NCBI GenBank assembly: GCA_025352125.1
Contig: JANXTZ010000034.1
Location: forward strand, 86,383-150,382
Direction of reading: 5' to 3'
DNA: 64,000 bases
DNA from: Deinococcales bacterium
Lineage (GTDB): Bacteria; Deinococcota; Deinococci; Deinococcales; JAAFIG01
Made by a program: the position numbers and the translations under genes. Of the stretch, positions 19,829-30,558 are shown piece by piece. Each line of letters begins with the position of its first letter. Position 1 is the stretch's first letter. The notes below the pieces were generated by a model. The model searched no databases, was not told where the DNA came from, and saw nothing but the letters and a program-made list of their open reading frames with translations.

Positions 19829-19957
19829 ATCCTCCAAATTACTCGAGATTCCTCTGAACACTTCATGACCAATCTCGAGTAGCTTCAATCAAAGTCTTTT
19901 CACATCTTCATGCAATAGTTCAGCATTTCAACCACGCTTTCATTCCAGAGGTGAACC

Positions 19958-22072
19958 ATGAACCCAAATGACAGCCAGTCGATCCTCGAGCTGATCCAGT
20001 CCAGTCAACCCGAGCGTGACCGCGTCCGAACTTTAATTGGGCAAAAACGTTGGCGCGATGCCGAACCCGACAAGGTACGGTCTGCGGCGTACCTGGAAAA
20101 ACGCACCCAGGGTGTCGCACCGCCTGGGGCAGAGGCGATTGTCGGTGACACGGTTGATTTGCAACCGATTCGGTTTTTGCCGATGGGTGCCAACGTGCGT
20201 CGGGCGGTGGCGTATGTCGAGGTCAACACGCCTAACGAATCCAAATTGGGCAGCGGTTTTTTGGTCAGCCCAAACTTGTTTTTGACCAATTGTCATGTCA
20301 TTGGCGACATCAATGAGGCTCGAGGGGCGCAGATTACCTTTGATCGGGAATTGGGCAATGATGGCACGGCATTGCCAACAACCACGTTTTTGCTCGAGCC
20401 TGAAAAGTTCGCGGTGTTTTCGCTGCCAGATCAATTGGATTACGCGCTGGTGGCGGTGGGACGTTTGAATTCTGGCGTTGTGCCGCTTTCAGAGTTTGGT
20501 TTTTGCGCCTTGTCGGATCGTCCCGACAAGCACGTGATCGGCATGAACGTCAACATCGTTCAGCATCCGAAAGGTTGGCTGAAAATGATTGCACTGCGCA
20601 ACAACAATTTGGTGTATCGCACAGACCGCACACTGCTGTACGAGACTGACACCGAGGAGGGTTCTTCGGGTTCGCCGGTGTTTAACGACGATTGGGAGTT
20701 GGTGGCGTTGCACCACTGGGCGCAACCGTTTCTCGAGCATCAGGACGACAAGGGTCAGCAAATTCCGGTGACCATCAATGTCAACGAGGGGGTGCGAATC
20801 AGTGCGATTTACAAGGATTTGCAATCCAGACTGGCGGGTTTGCCTGCCAATCAGCAAGCATTGTTGCGCGAGGTACTCGAGGCGGCGGGTGCCGCCAGGG
20901 TCACTTCGATTGCGGGTGAAACCAAAAAACTTTCACCACCGAAAATTTCAAAACCTGAAGCTTTTCAGGTTCCAGATTCACAGGGGGTTCCCATGGCAGA
21001 CTCGAGCGAATTCAAGATGACGATTCCTTTGGAAATCACGGTACGACTTGGTGGCAGTGCGGTGTCGTTGCCTACAAACCCCTCGAGCGTGGCTGCAAGC
21101 CTTGAAGCGCCAGCCAAAACCTTGACTCGAGGGGCGGAAGTTTTAAAAGTTGACCAGGATTATTCAAACCGCAGGGGTTATAGCCCAAATTTTATTGACG
21201 GCTTTCCCGTGCCGCTGCCTGTGGTCACAGACGTCTCGCAGATTGCGCCGTTGCGGGTGCAAGAAGCCGACTTCGAGGCGGGCGAATTAAAATACGAGCA
21301 TTTCAGTTTGAAGCTGAACAAGTCCAAACGCATCGCACTGTTTACCGCCACCAACATTGACGGTGAAACCTATTTGTCGGTGGATCGCAAAACGGGGCAA
21401 GTCTCAAACGCGGAGGGTGAAACGTGGTTTAAGGATGTCCGCATCAGTGGCAGTTATTTCTTGGATCAAACCTTTTATTCGGCATGGTCAACCTATTTTG
21501 ACCGTGGGCATTTGACGCGGCGCTCTGACCCAACCTGGGGCGACAACCAGACCGCCGCTCGAGCCAACGCGGACACCTTTCATTTCACCAATTGCTCGCC
21601 GCAACATTTTCGGTTTAACCAAACCACCAAATACTGGCAGGGCGTCGAACAGTACGTGCTCGAGCAGGGCGTGCTGAAAACCAGCAATCCCAACAAGCAT
21701 CTGTGCGTCTTTCAGGGACCGATTTTTGATGACACCATCGACCTCTGGGCGGACGATGTGCAAATTCCGTCGTCGTTCTGGAAGATCGTGGTCTGGAAGG
21801 GCGAGAGTGTACTCAAGGCGGTCGGCATGGTGGTCGATCAATTGGCGCTCTTGTCCGAGGAACGAAAATCGCTCGGCACGCCGCAACCAAGCTCGAGCGT
21901 CAATGTCTCGCATTGGCGCGTGGCAATATCACAAATTGAGAAACGCACGGGTTTGGATTTTGGCAAATTGGTTCGCAAGGCGGACACCATCGCCAGCACC
22001 GATCAACCCGTGGTGGGCGAGGAGGCATTGACGTTGATTCCGATTCAAGCCTTAAGCGACATTGTGCTTTAG
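19958..22072 (+). CDS. Trypsin-like serine protease fused to a DNA/RNA non-specific endonuclease (NUC)
   Basis: GSGFLVSPNLFLTNCHVI...EEGSSGSPVFND (protease) plus FDRGHLTRRSDPTWG...FHFTNCSPQHFRFNQ (DRGH nuclease). Confidence 0.88.
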   Translation: MNPNDSQSILELIQSSQPERDRVRTLIGQKRWRDAEPDKVRSAAYLEKRTQGVAPPGAEAIVGDTVDLQPIRFLPMGANVRRAVAYVEVNTPNESKLGSGFLVSPNLFLTNCHVIGDINEARGAQITFDRELGNDGTALPTTTFLLEPEKFAVFSLPDQLDYALVAVGRLNSGVVPLSEFGFCALSDRPDKHVIGMNVNIVQHPKGWLKMIALRNNNLVYRTDRTLLYETDTEEGSSGSPVFNDDWELVALHHWAQPFLEHQDDKGQQIPVTINVNEGVRISAIYKDLQSRLAGLPANQQALLREVLEAAGAARVTSIAGETKKLSPPKISKPEAFQVPDSQGVPMADSSEFKMTIPLEITVRLGGSAVSLPTNPSSVAASLEAPAKTLTRGAEVLKVDQDYSNRRGYSPNFIDGFPVPLPVVTDVSQIAPLRVQEADFEAGELKYEHFSLKLNKSKRIALFTATNIDGETYLSVDRKTGQVSNAEGETWFKDVRISGSYFLDQTFYSAWSTYFDRGHLTRRSDPTWGDNQTAARANADTFHFTNCSPQHFRFNQTTKYWQGVEQYVLEQGVLKTSNPNKHLCVFQGPIFDDTIDLWADDVQIPSSFWKIVVWKGESVLKAVGMVVDQLALLSEERKSLGTPQPSSSVNVSHWRVAISQIEKRTGLDFGKLVRKADTIASTDQPVVGEEALTLIPIQALSDIVL

Positions 22073-22098
22073 GCTTGTGGTTGTACCTCGAGACACTG

Positions 22099-22161
22099 TT
22101 AAAATCCTTGGGAGGGTAAACAATTCAATAAACGAATTATTTTGACTTCCAAGGATTTTAA
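22099..22161. terminator. Possible bidirectional terminator between convergent genes
   Basis: Inverted repeat TTAAAATCCTTGG (22099..22111) / CCAAGGATTTTAA (22149..22161), with nested AATTC/GAATT. Confidence 0.4.
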
Positions 22162-22173
22162 ACGACCCGGGTT

Positions 22174-22440
22174 TTAAAGATACGCCGACGAATCATTCCA
22201 CGGTGAAACCGCCAGCGCCGACAAGACACTCCACTGCTTTTGATCACACTCGAGTTGCGCCAAGCCTTTCATGTGCAGGGCATTGACCGCATCGCGACTT
22301 GCAAGTTCCAAGAAGTCACGAAGCTCGAGAATCATGTCCTGATGAATCTCGGGGTCGCTGACCCGAACTTTGTCGAGTGTGCCTGGAACCCAACGGCATT
22401 GCACTGGATGGGCGGCTGACAGGGCGATGTTTTGGTTCAT
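22174..22440 (-). CDS. Small hypothetical protein
   Basis: 88 aa ORF MNQNIALSAAHPVQCRWVPGTLDKVRV...; preceded by AAAGGAG. Confidence 0.55.
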   Translation of the reverse strand: MNQNIALSAAHPVQCRWVPGTLDKVRVSDPEIHQDMILELRDFLELASRDAVNALHMKGLAQLECDQKQWSVLSALAVSPWNDSSAYL

Positions 22441-22668
22441 GGTCTGCTCCTTTCATCACAATTAAGGGCTTGAAGGGCTGACAACTTGAGCGCTATGGGG
22501 TTTTAATTGTGTAAACAGAAGTATTGCTCACCCAGCCGCAGATTCTGTAGTCAGAGTCACAATCGAACAGCGAAAACCCTCAGAATTTTCAATATGTGTC
22601 AAGCCAGGTCGCCGGCTCGAATTCTCGGGTTTCAACACCAACAAAGCTTTTCCTGCCAGAATACAGCC

Positions 22669-23679
22669 ATGCAATACCGACCTTTTGGACGCACCGGCGC
22701 TTTCGTCTCCCCACTGGCTTTGGGAACCGACAATTTTCTCAATCCAACCCTGGAAACCGAGAGCGCCGCCATGCTCGAGCGGGCGCTGGATGCCGGCATC
22801 AATTTGATTGACACCAGCAACTCTTACCGAGCTGGCGAGTCGGAGCGCATCATTGGTCAGACGCTCGAACGTTCAAAACGCCGCGATCAGGCGTTCATTG
22901 CGACCAAAGTGCATTATCCGACTGGCACGGGCGCGAATGACCGTGGCAACAGCCGACAGCATGTTTTAAAGGCTTGCGAGGACAGTTTAAAGCGCCTTCG
23001 CACCGATCACATCGACTTGTACCAATTGCACCGCATGGATTTTAGCCTGCCGCTCGAGGAAACCCTGTCTGCCCTGACGGACCTGGTGCGGCGCGGCATG
23101 GTGCGTTACATCGGTTGCAGCACCGCGCCCGCCTGGAAGATTCTCGAGGGGATTTTGACTTCAAAAGCGAAAGGGTTCGTGCGTTTTGCGAGTGAACAAC
23201 CGCCGTACAATTTGCTTGATCGTCGCATCGAGAACGAACTTGTGCCGTTGGCGCAAAGCTATGACTTGGCATTGCTACCGTGGTCACCAATGGCGATGGG
23301 AATGCTGGCGGGGCGCTACGAAAATGAGAACACGCGCCCAGAGGATTCTCGAGCCGCGCAACGTGGCGGCATTTATGCAGATCGTGTCACGCCCGACGCC
23401 GTGCGGGTGGCGAACCAATTTGTAAAACTCGCCAGGGATTCTGGGTATGACCCCGCCCATCTCGCGTTACTTTGGGTCAAAGACCAACCAGGCATCACCG
23501 CGCCAATCATTGGACCCAAAAATGTGGTGCAACTCGAGCATCTGCTACCCGTCCTCGAGATGAATTTGCCCGAGGAAATTCGTGCGGCTTGCGATAAAAT
23601 CGTACCGCCAGGCAGCGCCGCCGCAAACTTTTTCAACTCGAGTGGCTGGATGAAAATGCAGCTCGAGTTTGGAACTTGA
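22669..23679 (+). CDS. Aldo/keto reductase
   Basis: [20 protein letters not shown]...[17 protein letters not shown]...DLYQLHRMD. Confidence 0.93.
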   Translation: MQYRPFGRTGAFVSPLALGTDNFLNPTLETESAAMLERALDAGINLIDTSNSYRAGESERIIGQTLERSKRRDQAFIATKVHYPTGTGANDRGNSRQHVLKACEDSLKRLRTDHIDLYQLHRMDFSLPLEETLSALTDLVRRGMVRYIGCSTAPAWKILEGILTSKAKGFVRFASEQPPYNLLDRRIENELVPLAQSYDLALLPWSPMAMGMLAGRYENENTRPEDSRAAQRGGIYADRVTPDAVRVANQFVKLARDSGYDPAHLALLWVKDQPGITAPIIGPKNVVQLEHLLPVLEMNLPEEIRAACDKIVPPGSAAANFFNSSGWMKMQLEFGT

Positions 23680-23731
23680 AAGTTAGAACTCTGATTCTGT
23701 AGCGATCAAATACTTGCAACACCCGAGCCAC

Positions 23732-23758
23732 AAAAAAGCGAATCCATTCTGGATTCGC
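23732..23758 (-). terminator. Rho-independent terminator of lpdA
   Basis: GCGAATCC-attct-GGATTCGC hairpin followed by a T-run on the minus strand. Confidence 0.75.
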
Positions 23759-23776
23759 CAATTGAATTGCTATTGG

Positions 23777-25183
23777 TTACTTGTTAATCATATGAATGCT
23801 GTGCTTGTGCGTCGCCTCCGCCACCTCGCCCATCAATTCGGCAAGCGTTGGGTGCGGGTGAATCGTCAAGGCAATGTCGGTGACTGTGGCTGCCATCTCG
23901 AGCGCCAGACACGCCTCGCCAATGATGTCGCTGGCATTTGGTCCAACAATATGTACCGCCAGCACCAAATCGGTTTCGGCATCAGCAATCATTTTGATCG
24001 TGCCTTCGGTTGAACCCAGCGTCAGGGCGCGACCCAGTGCCGCAAGCGGGAATTTACCTATTTTGAGGTTGAAACCTTTCGCCTCCAGTTCGGTTTGCGT
24101 CGGTCCAACCCAGGCAATCTCTGGGCTGGTGTAGACCACGCCAGGCACTGCCACGGCATCGTTGACAGACCTGGTGCCAGCGCAGCGTTCGGCTGCCACC
24201 AAGCCGTCCTTCATGGCTTTGTGCGCCAACCAGATACCATGGACCACATCACCAATCGCGTAAATCCCTGGAACGTTCGTCTCGAGCGTCTGCGGGTTGA
24301 CATCCACCTCGCCGCGCTCGGTCAACTTGACCCCAATTTCCTCGAGTCCCAAACCTTTGCCTTTGGCGTGACGACCCACGGCGCTGATCACGCGGTCAAA
24401 AATTTCAACACGTTTTTCTCTGGTTTCCAGATTCTCGAGTTCGACATGCAAGCCATCGTTTTTCTTTTCAAAACCGTTTGCGCCCGTCCGAACCGATATT
24501 TTGATGCCCTGCTTTTTGTAGCTTTTGGCGGCAATGCCAACAATTTCGGCATCCGCACCAGCGATAATGCTGGGCAGGGGTTCAATCACGGTCACGTCGC
24601 TGCCCAGGCGGTTGTAAATCGTGGCAAATTCCACGCCGATCACGCCGCCACCAATGCACAAGACCCTGGCAGGCACAGTTTCGGGAATCACCAGACCGCT
24701 GGTGCTGTCCACAATGTCGTAGCCGTCCACAGGAAAGGTTTTCAGGTGGTTTATCCCGCCGCCCGTCGCCACAATGCAGTTTGCAAACTCGAGCGTCGTG
24801 TCGCCGTCTTTGGTTTTGACGGTTGCCGAGTTCTTGCCCGTCAGTTTCGCCTCACCCTCGAACATGGTGACATTATTGCCTTTCAGCAAACTCGAGACGC
24901 CGCCCGTCAGTTTTTTGACGATGCCCTCACGGTATTTGTTGACGGCTTTCAAATCCAGGTTCATCTCGAGGATGTTGAGACCAAAATCTTTGCCGTGTTT
25001 GGCGTTGTAAATCTCTTGCCCAACGTGCAGCAAAGCCTTGGTCGGAATGCAGCCGACGTTCAAACACACGCCGCCCCAGAATTCTTTTTCGGCAATTGCC
25101 ACCTTCAAACCCAGTTGCGCCGCCCGAATTGCCGCGTGATAACCGCCAGGTCCCGCACCGATCACAAACACGTCGTATTTCAT
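23777..25183 (-). CDS. lpdA: Dihydrolipoyl dehydrogenase
   Basis: [52 protein letters not shown]. Confidence 0.95.
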   Translation of the reverse strand: MKYDVFVIGAGPGGYHAAIRAAQLGLKVAIAEKEFWGGVCLNVGCIPTKALLHVGQEIYNAKHGKDFGLNILEMNLDLKAVNKYREGIVKKLTGGVSSLLKGNNVTMFEGEAKLTGKNSATVKTKDGDTTLEFANCIVATGGGINHLKTFPVDGYDIVDSTSGLVIPETVPARVLCIGGGVIGVEFATIYNRLGSDVTVIEPLPSIIAGADAEIVGIAAKSYKKQGIKISVRTGANGFEKKNDGLHVELENLETREKRVEIFDRVISAVGRHAKGKGLGLEEIGVKLTERGEVDVNPQTLETNVPGIYAIGDVVHGIWLAHKAMKDGLVAAERCAGTRSVNDAVAVPGVVYTSPEIAWVGPTQTELEAKGFNLKIGKFPLAALGRALTLGSTEGTIKMIADAETDLVLAVHIVGPNASDIIGEACLALEMAATVTDIALTIHPHPTLAELMGEVAEATHKHSIHMINK

Positions 25184-25236
25184 GAAGCCTCCAAAAGTGA
25201 CAGCCCGTCTCGAGCTGGTTGATGTTCAAAACCAGT

Positions 25237-26202
25237 CTACCGCTCGAGGTGTTGTGATGTTTGTATCAGGGGAATCTCGAGCTTCAAAGCCCGAATATGC
25301 TCTGGATTGGTGCGGCAACAGCCGCCAATCAGCTTTGCCCCAGCCTCAAACCAAACTCGAGCGTCGGTAGCGAAACTTTGACAGGTTTCCTCGCCGCTCC
25401 AGCGTTTGAGGGTCGCGTTGTAGGTTTCACCAGAGTTTGGGTAGACCACCAGCGGTTTTTGAGTCAAACCTCGAGCAGACCGAAGCAAATCGGGAATGAA
25501 TTGCGGCGCGGTACAATTGATGCCCACCGCAATCACTTGCCCGAAATTCTCGAGCGCCTGCACACATTCGGCAAAAGTTTCGCCGTTGTTGACATGAACG
25601 CCGTCCTTGGCGCTAAAACTGATCCAGGCATTCGTGCCAGGGAATTCCTCGAGTAATCTCGCCATTGCGGTTGCCTCGAGCAAGCTGGGAATGGTTTCGC
25701 ACGCCAAAATGTCTGCGCCAGAAGCCGCCAAGACCGCCATTCGTGGGCGGTGGAACGCCATCAACTGAGATTCCGTCAGACCGTAATCTCCACGGTATTC
25801 CGAACCGTCCGCCAGAAACGCGCCGTAAGGACCAACGGACGCTGCGACGAACGGTTTAACCCGCCCAGCACGGTTTTCAGGCACACGCCAGAACGCATCT
25901 CGAGCCTCGAGTGCAAGTTTCACGGAAAGCCGCATCAAGTCTGCGGCTTGACCTGCATTCAGACCACGCCGTGCAAAACCTTCAAAGGTCGCCTGATAAC
26001 TTGCGCTGATCGCACAATCTGCACCCGCCGCAAAATAATCGGCATGAACTTGCCGAATCAACCCTGGCGTCTCGAGCAAGATTCGCGCCGACCAGAGCGG
26101 GTCGTTCAGGTCACAACCGCGCCGCTCGAGTTCGGTGGCGAGCGCCCCGTCCAGAATGACGACGTTTTGAGACTCGAGGATGCTGCCGATGGGGTTGGGC
26201 AT
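25237..26202 (-). CDS. mmuM: Homocysteine S-methyltransferase
   Basis: VILDGALATELERRGCDLNDPLWSARILLETPGLIRQVHADYFAAGADCAISASYQATFEGF; VVYPNSGETYN; LIGGCCRTNPEHI. Confidence 0.92.
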   Translation of the reverse strand: MPNPIGSILESQNVVILDGALATELERRGCDLNDPLWSARILLETPGLIRQVHADYFAAGADCAISASYQATFEGFARRGLNAGQAADLMRLSVKLALEARDAFWRVPENRAGRVKPFVAASVGPYGAFLADGSEYRGDYGLTESQLMAFHRPRMAVLAASGADILACETIPSLLEATAMARLLEEFPGTNAWISFSAKDGVHVNNGETFAECVQALENFGQVIAVGINCTAPQFIPDLLRSARGLTQKPLVVYPNSGETYNATLKRWSGEETCQSFATDARVWFEAGAKLIGGCCRTNPEHIRALKLEIPLIQTSQHLER

Positions 26203-26240
26203 GAAACACGATACCAGGCTTTGAAATTCAGACTTGAGCC

Positions 26241-27146
26241 TCAAACCAGAATCAACTCTGGCGCATCACCGTCAGGCATTGGCAAACCGAGCGCTCGAGC
26301 CGCCCAAGGGAGGGCTGTGCCAAGTTGTTGGCGTTGAACAATACGAACTTTTGGCGCGGCAGCCGGTGCGGGCAAGCCAACGCTCGAGGCAAAAAAACCA
26401 GACACGCTGGCAGCCCACGGTGCGGCGTTGGGCAACAACGTTTCAGGTTTTGGACCACCCTCGGCTTGAAGGCTCGGCAACCAGAATGCGAGATCAATTT
26501 CGCCATTTCCCACCCGAACCCAATTCCAATCCACCAACACCGCTCGAGCCTCAGGGAAAAAGCCAATGTTGTCCGAACGCACGTCAAGATGAACAAAATC
26601 TGTTCCAGTCAATTCAATCTTTGTTTCTGCCTCGAGCAATGCTGACAGGGCTTGATCCAACCAATCTTTTGAACAAAACCCAGCGCCAAGAAAAGAATCT
26701 GGGTCATGCGCCACATCCTTCCAACCGTTCAAATGATCCCTGGTTTCAGGCGTCTCGAGCACCCCAATATTTGCCGGAGGTTTGGTGCGGTGAATCACCT
26801 TGAGCGCTGACAAAACCGCATCAATTCGGGCTGTTGTCCACGGTGGGACGCAAAAAGCAGACCCCAAATCCTCGAGCATCAAAAGCGGAGACTCCCCGTC
26901 ATCATTCCAACCCAAAAATTCTGGCATGAACACCTGCGAGGACAGGCTCGAGTACACGTGATGCTCGGTGCGCAAAAACCGCGCCAAGTCAGGGCTGGTG
27001 GCGACTTTGACAAACGCCGTCGTGCCGTCCTCAAAAAAAGCCCGAAGCCGCAATGCCAATGAATACCCGCCGCCATTTACAGGCTCGAGCCGAAGCACAC
27101 GTTTCTGGCTTACTTCACCGATTCGAGATTCGAGGCTGTTGGTCAT
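26241..27146 (-). CDS. Aminoglycoside phosphotransferase (APH)-family kinase
   Basis: FVHLDVRSDNIGFFPEARAVLVDWNWVRVGN. Confidence 0.85.
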   Translation of the reverse strand: MTNSLESRIGEVSQKRVLRLEPVNGGGYSLALRLRAFFEDGTTAFVKVATSPDLARFLRTEHHVYSSLSSQVFMPEFLGWNDDGESPLLMLEDLGSAFCVPPWTTARIDAVLSALKVIHRTKPPANIGVLETPETRDHLNGWKDVAHDPDSFLGAGFCSKDWLDQALSALLEAETKIELTGTDFVHLDVRSDNIGFFPEARAVLVDWNWVRVGNGEIDLAFWLPSLQAEGGPKPETLLPNAAPWAASVSGFFASSVGLPAPAAAPKVRIVQRQQLGTALPWAARALGLPMPDGDAPELILV

Positions 27147-27365
27147 AAAACACAATACCAACCTTTGAAAATCCAGTTCAATCAAAATCCAGGGTTGCTC
27201 GAGTCTGAATTGGCTGTTTTGGAGGTACTTCGAGCAAATTTCCTTGAGGTTTGAGTGCTTCACAAGGCATTTTCAACATTTGAAATCGACAGACACGCGC
27301 CTTTTTGCGGTTCAAGAACCCTTGACGAGCCTGAAAGTGCGTGATACCATCTCGTTCGCTTTTGT

Positions 27366-27442
27366 GGGTGGTTAGCTCAGTTGGTTAGAGCATCCCGCTG
27401 ATAACGTGAAGGTCCCCGGTTCGAGTCCGGGACCACCCACCA
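27366..27442 (+). tRNA. tRNA-Ile (GAT), CCA encoded
   Basis: GGGTGGT/ACCACCC acceptor, anticodon loop CTGATAAC, GGTTCGAGTCC T-arm, 3' CCA. Confidence 0.95.
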
Positions 27443-27446
27443 CGAC

Positions 27447-27473
27447 AACCGCACCGTTCTGGTGCGGTTTTTG
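27447..27473 (+). terminator. Terminator after tRNA-Ile
   Basis: AACCGCACC-gttct-GGTGCGGTTTTTG. Confidence 0.8.
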
Positions 27474-27475
27474 TT

Positions 27476-28399
27476 TTAAAAGTGCTTCTCCAGTTCGGTT
27501 TTGAGGTCGGCATACACGCTCGAGAGAAACCGTAAGGGTTGCGCCACCGTGGTGATGGTCTGCGCATGGTCGAGGTTTTCGTACTCGAGGTATTTGACGG
27601 GTTCATGAGCGTCTTGCAATTTTTTCACAAAACTTCTGGCTTGAACCACGGGCAGAATCTGATCTTGCGCCCCGTGAACAATCAAAAATGCGGGTTCATC
27701 ACCGTCAATAAACCGAATCGGTTGCGTCTGGGGGTAGGTGCTTGGGTTGCCAAACACGTCGCGTAGGTCATCTGACAAGAAGCCGCTGTGCTCTTGTCGG
27801 CTGGCGTCGTAAAAGTCGTAACCGCCAGACAAACACAACGCCAATTTGATGTCGCTCGGTTTTAAACCCACCCGCTCGAGATAACGTTTGTCCGTGGCAA
27901 GCATGGCGGTGAGGTACGCGCCCGCCGAATGACCCGCAACCACCAAGTTTTTGGGATTTACTCCAAAACGCCTTGAGTAATCCACCGCCCAACGCACGAC
28001 CAGCGCCGCATCCTCGAGATACGTTGGAAAGGTGAAATCTGGGTTTAAACGGTAGTCGTAAATCACGGTCACAAAGCCGAGGCTGGCGAACGCCTCGCCC
28101 GCAAAACCATACTCGTCTTTGTTGCCATCTCTAAAACCGCCGCCGTAACCAAAAACCAAGATTCCCCTGGCAGGTTTTTTGGGAACGTACACGTCCAGCA
28201 CTTGCCGCAAAAAACTTCCGTAACGGAAATTCTCGAGTTTGGTGACGTTTTGCAGGTCTGTGGCGTGTGATAGCACCGAAAGCCAATTTCCAGCTTCAGA
28301 TTTGGATTGATTGAGTGGCGCACAGGCACCCAGAAATACCAGCAACAACGAAATCCAGTACATGAATGGCATTTTGAGGGTCTTTGATGATGACATCAA
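27476..28399 (-). CDS. Alpha/beta hydrolase (esterase), probable lipoprotein
   Basis: MPFMYWISLLLVFLGACAPL lipobox; FGYGGGFRDGN, VVAGHSAGAYL. Confidence 0.85.
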   Translation of the reverse strand: MMSSSKTLKMPFMYWISLLLVFLGACAPLNQSKSEAGNWLSVLSHATDLQNVTKLENFRYGSFLRQVLDVYVPKKPARGILVFGYGGGFRDGNKDEYGFAGEAFASLGFVTVIYDYRLNPDFTFPTYLEDAALVVRWAVDYSRRFGVNPKNLVVAGHSAGAYLTAMLATDKRYLERVGLKPSDIKLALCLSGGYDFYDASRQEHSGFLSDDLRDVFGNPSTYPQTQPIRFIDGDEPAFLIVHGAQDQILPVVQARSFVKKLQDAHEPVKYLEYENLDHAQTITTVAQPLRFLSSVYADLKTELEKHF

Positions 28400-28404
28400 A
28401 CGGT

Positions 28405-29286
28405 TCAGGTGAAATCAGGAATCTCGAGCAACAACGCCTCGAGTTTTTTGGTGGTGTCGGCGCTCACGTCCAAGAGTGGCGCTCGAGGGTATCCCGCGTG
28501 CAGCCCCAAAAGACGCATGACGGCTTTTAAACCTGGCACGCCGCAATCGCGGGTGACGGCGTAAGACATTTCGTTGCTGCGCCGTTGAATCTCGAGCGCT
28601 GCCGTTAAATTTCCAGCGTTGAAGGCTTTTAAGAGTGCAGCGAAGGCTTTGGGAATCACGTTGGCGGCGGCGAGAATCGCGCCCTGAGCGCCAACCGAAA
28701 GCGCTGGCAACAACGTTGGCGCGTTGCCAGTCAAGGTGTTAAAGCTGGCGGGAACCAAGCGTAAGATTTCGGTTAAGTTCATGATGTCGCCGCTCGAGTC
28801 TTTGATACCCTGCACGTTCGGGTGCGCCGCAATTTTGCCCATCCAGGCTGGTGAGTGCGCAATGCCTGTGACTTGTGGAATGTTGTAGACGTAAACGGGC
28901 AGGCTCGAGGCGTCTGCCACAGCTTTAAAGTGCGTCTCGAGCGTGCTCGGGGTCATCGAGCCTTTGTTGTAAAACGGCGCAATGACCAGCGCGGCGTCGC
29001 CTCCGACCTGTGCGGCAACCCGAGCACGTTCGATGGTCATGCGGGTACTTTCTGCCCCAGCGCCAACGATCATGGGTTTGCCTCTCGGAATGGCTTCACG
29101 TGCCGCCTCGAGCACCCTCAAGCGCTCAGATTCCTCGAGGTACGGCACCTCGCCGTTCGAGCCAAGGATCAAAAAACCGTCCACGTGAGGCTCGAGTTGC
29201 GCAATCAGTTTTTGCAGGCTGTCCGTGTCCAGATCACCGTTTGCTTTGAAAGGCGTTGGCACGGGCGGAATAATTCCTTTGAACAT
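28405..29286 (-). CDS. Dihydrodipicolinate synthase family aldolase
   Basis: GIIPPVPTPFKANGDLDTDSL...GSNGEVPYLEESER...VYVYNIPQVTGI. Confidence 0.92.
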   Translation of the reverse strand: MFKGIIPPVPTPFKANGDLDTDSLQKLIAQLEPHVDGFLILGSNGEVPYLEESERLRVLEAAREAIPRGKPMIVGAGAESTRMTIERARVAAQVGGDAALVIAPFYNKGSMTPSTLETHFKAVADASSLPVYVYNIPQVTGIAHSPAWMGKIAAHPNVQGIKDSSGDIMNLTEILRLVPASFNTLTGNAPTLLPALSVGAQGAILAAANVIPKAFAALLKAFNAGNLTAALEIQRRSNEMSYAVTRDCGVPGLKAVMRLLGLHAGYPRAPLLDVSADTTKKLEALLLEIPDFT

Positions 29287-29333
29287 GTTTTGAGTCTACC
29301 AAGTTTGAGCTGTCCATCGGCTAGACTACGACC

Positions 29334-30296
29334 ATGCTCAATCGCCGCAATTTTATGGCTCAGGTCGGCATCCTCGCCTCTGGCAGCGTGTTAGGCTCGA
29401 ATTTCAACCTTTCCGAACCTGCTCTTGCCAAGGATTTAAAGTCTGAACCTCGAGCACCCGATTTTCGGATTGCGCACCTGACCGACATGCACGTGATGCC
29501 AGACGGGGCAATGTCGGTGAACGCCCAGGCTGGGTTTATTCAGGCGCTCGAGCACGCCCAAAATCTCAACCGCAAACCCGATCTGATCTTGCAGGGCGGT
29601 GATGCGATCATGGACGCATTGCGCACAAACAAGGGCGATGTCAAAGCCCAATGGGAGGCGTTTCAGCAGGCACTCGCCAAGCATTTACACACCCCGATTC
29701 GTCACGCCATTGGCAATCACGATTGCTGGACTGGACCTGGCAGCAAAGACGACCCGTTGCACGGCAAAGCCTGGGCGTTGCAGGAGTACAAACTGAAGAC
29801 ACCATACTATTCGTTTGACGCGGGCAACTGGCATTTCGTCGTGCTTGACTCGACCAACCTGGCAACCCAAGACTCACACGGTTACACGGCAAAATTTGAT
29901 GAAGCACAGTTCAAATGGCTCGAGCATGACCTGATAACCACACCAGCAGCCCGTCCGGTACTGGTCATGTCGCACATTCCGATTCTGGCGGTTGCGCCGT
30001 ACATGGACGGCGACAACGAAACCACGGGCAATTGGGTTGTCCCAGGCGCTTGGATGCACATTGACGCAAGGCGCTTGAAAACCCTTTTCGCGGCGCATCC
30101 CAACGTGCGCTTGTGCCTCAGTGGACATATTCATTTGCAAGACAGCGCGGTTTACAACGGCGTGACTTACGCCTGCAACGGCGCAGTCTGCGGCAATTGG
30201 TGGCGCGGCAATTATCAGGAAACCAAACCAGGTTATGCAGTCGTGGACTTGTACAATGACGGAACCTTCAACCTCGAGTATGTGCAATATGCGTAG
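29334..30296 (+). CDS. Exported metallophosphoesterase
   Basis: MLNRRNFMAQVGILASGS Tat-like leader; AHLTDMHV, GNHDCW, CLSGHIH. Confidence 0.9.
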   Translation: MLNRRNFMAQVGILASGSVLGSNFNLSEPALAKDLKSEPRAPDFRIAHLTDMHVMPDGAMSVNAQAGFIQALEHAQNLNRKPDLILQGGDAIMDALRTNKGDVKAQWEAFQQALAKHLHTPIRHAIGNHDCWTGPGSKDDPLHGKAWALQEYKLKTPYYSFDAGNWHFVVLDSTNLATQDSHGYTAKFDEAQFKWLEHDLITTPAARPVLVMSHIPILAVAPYMDGDNETTGNWVVPGAWMHIDARRLKTLFAAHPNVRLCLSGHIHLQDSAVYNGVTYACNGAVCGNWWRGNYQETKPGYAVVDLYNDGTFNLEYVQYA

Positions 30297-30369
30297 CAAT
30301 GAGACGCGTCCATTGACTGCAACCTCAATCCAGAAACTCGAGCCTCTCCTCGGAAAACGAACTTTACCT

Positions 30370-30545
30370 CGCCTGAAGCCCTCATCCGGCGCTACGCGCC
30401 ACCTTCTCCCCAAGGGGAGAAGGAAATTCAAAAACATCAAGCCACACGTGTAGAAAACGTAAGCTCCCTTCTCCTGATGTTGGGAGAAGCGCCCAAGCCC
30501 GAAGGTGCTGCTTTAAGGGCAAGAAGGGTCGGGGATGAGGGTAGA
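30370..30545. repeat. REP-like dispersed repeat, copy 1
   Basis: CGCCTGAAGCCCTCATCCGGCGCTACGCGCCACCTTCTCCCC...GCCACACGTGTA...CTCCCTTCTCC...GGGGATGAGG; shared with 62003..62147. Confidence 0.85.
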
Positions 30546-30558
30546 CAGCACAACCGTT

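Noticed and set aside
24095-25222. 375-aa plus-strand ORF opposite lpdA
   Set aside because: Shadow ORF of a highly recognisable lpdA; no RBS or family.
27366-27476. tRNA-Ile as attachment site of an integrated element
   Set aside because: No duplicated tRNA 3' end or integrase gene in the window.
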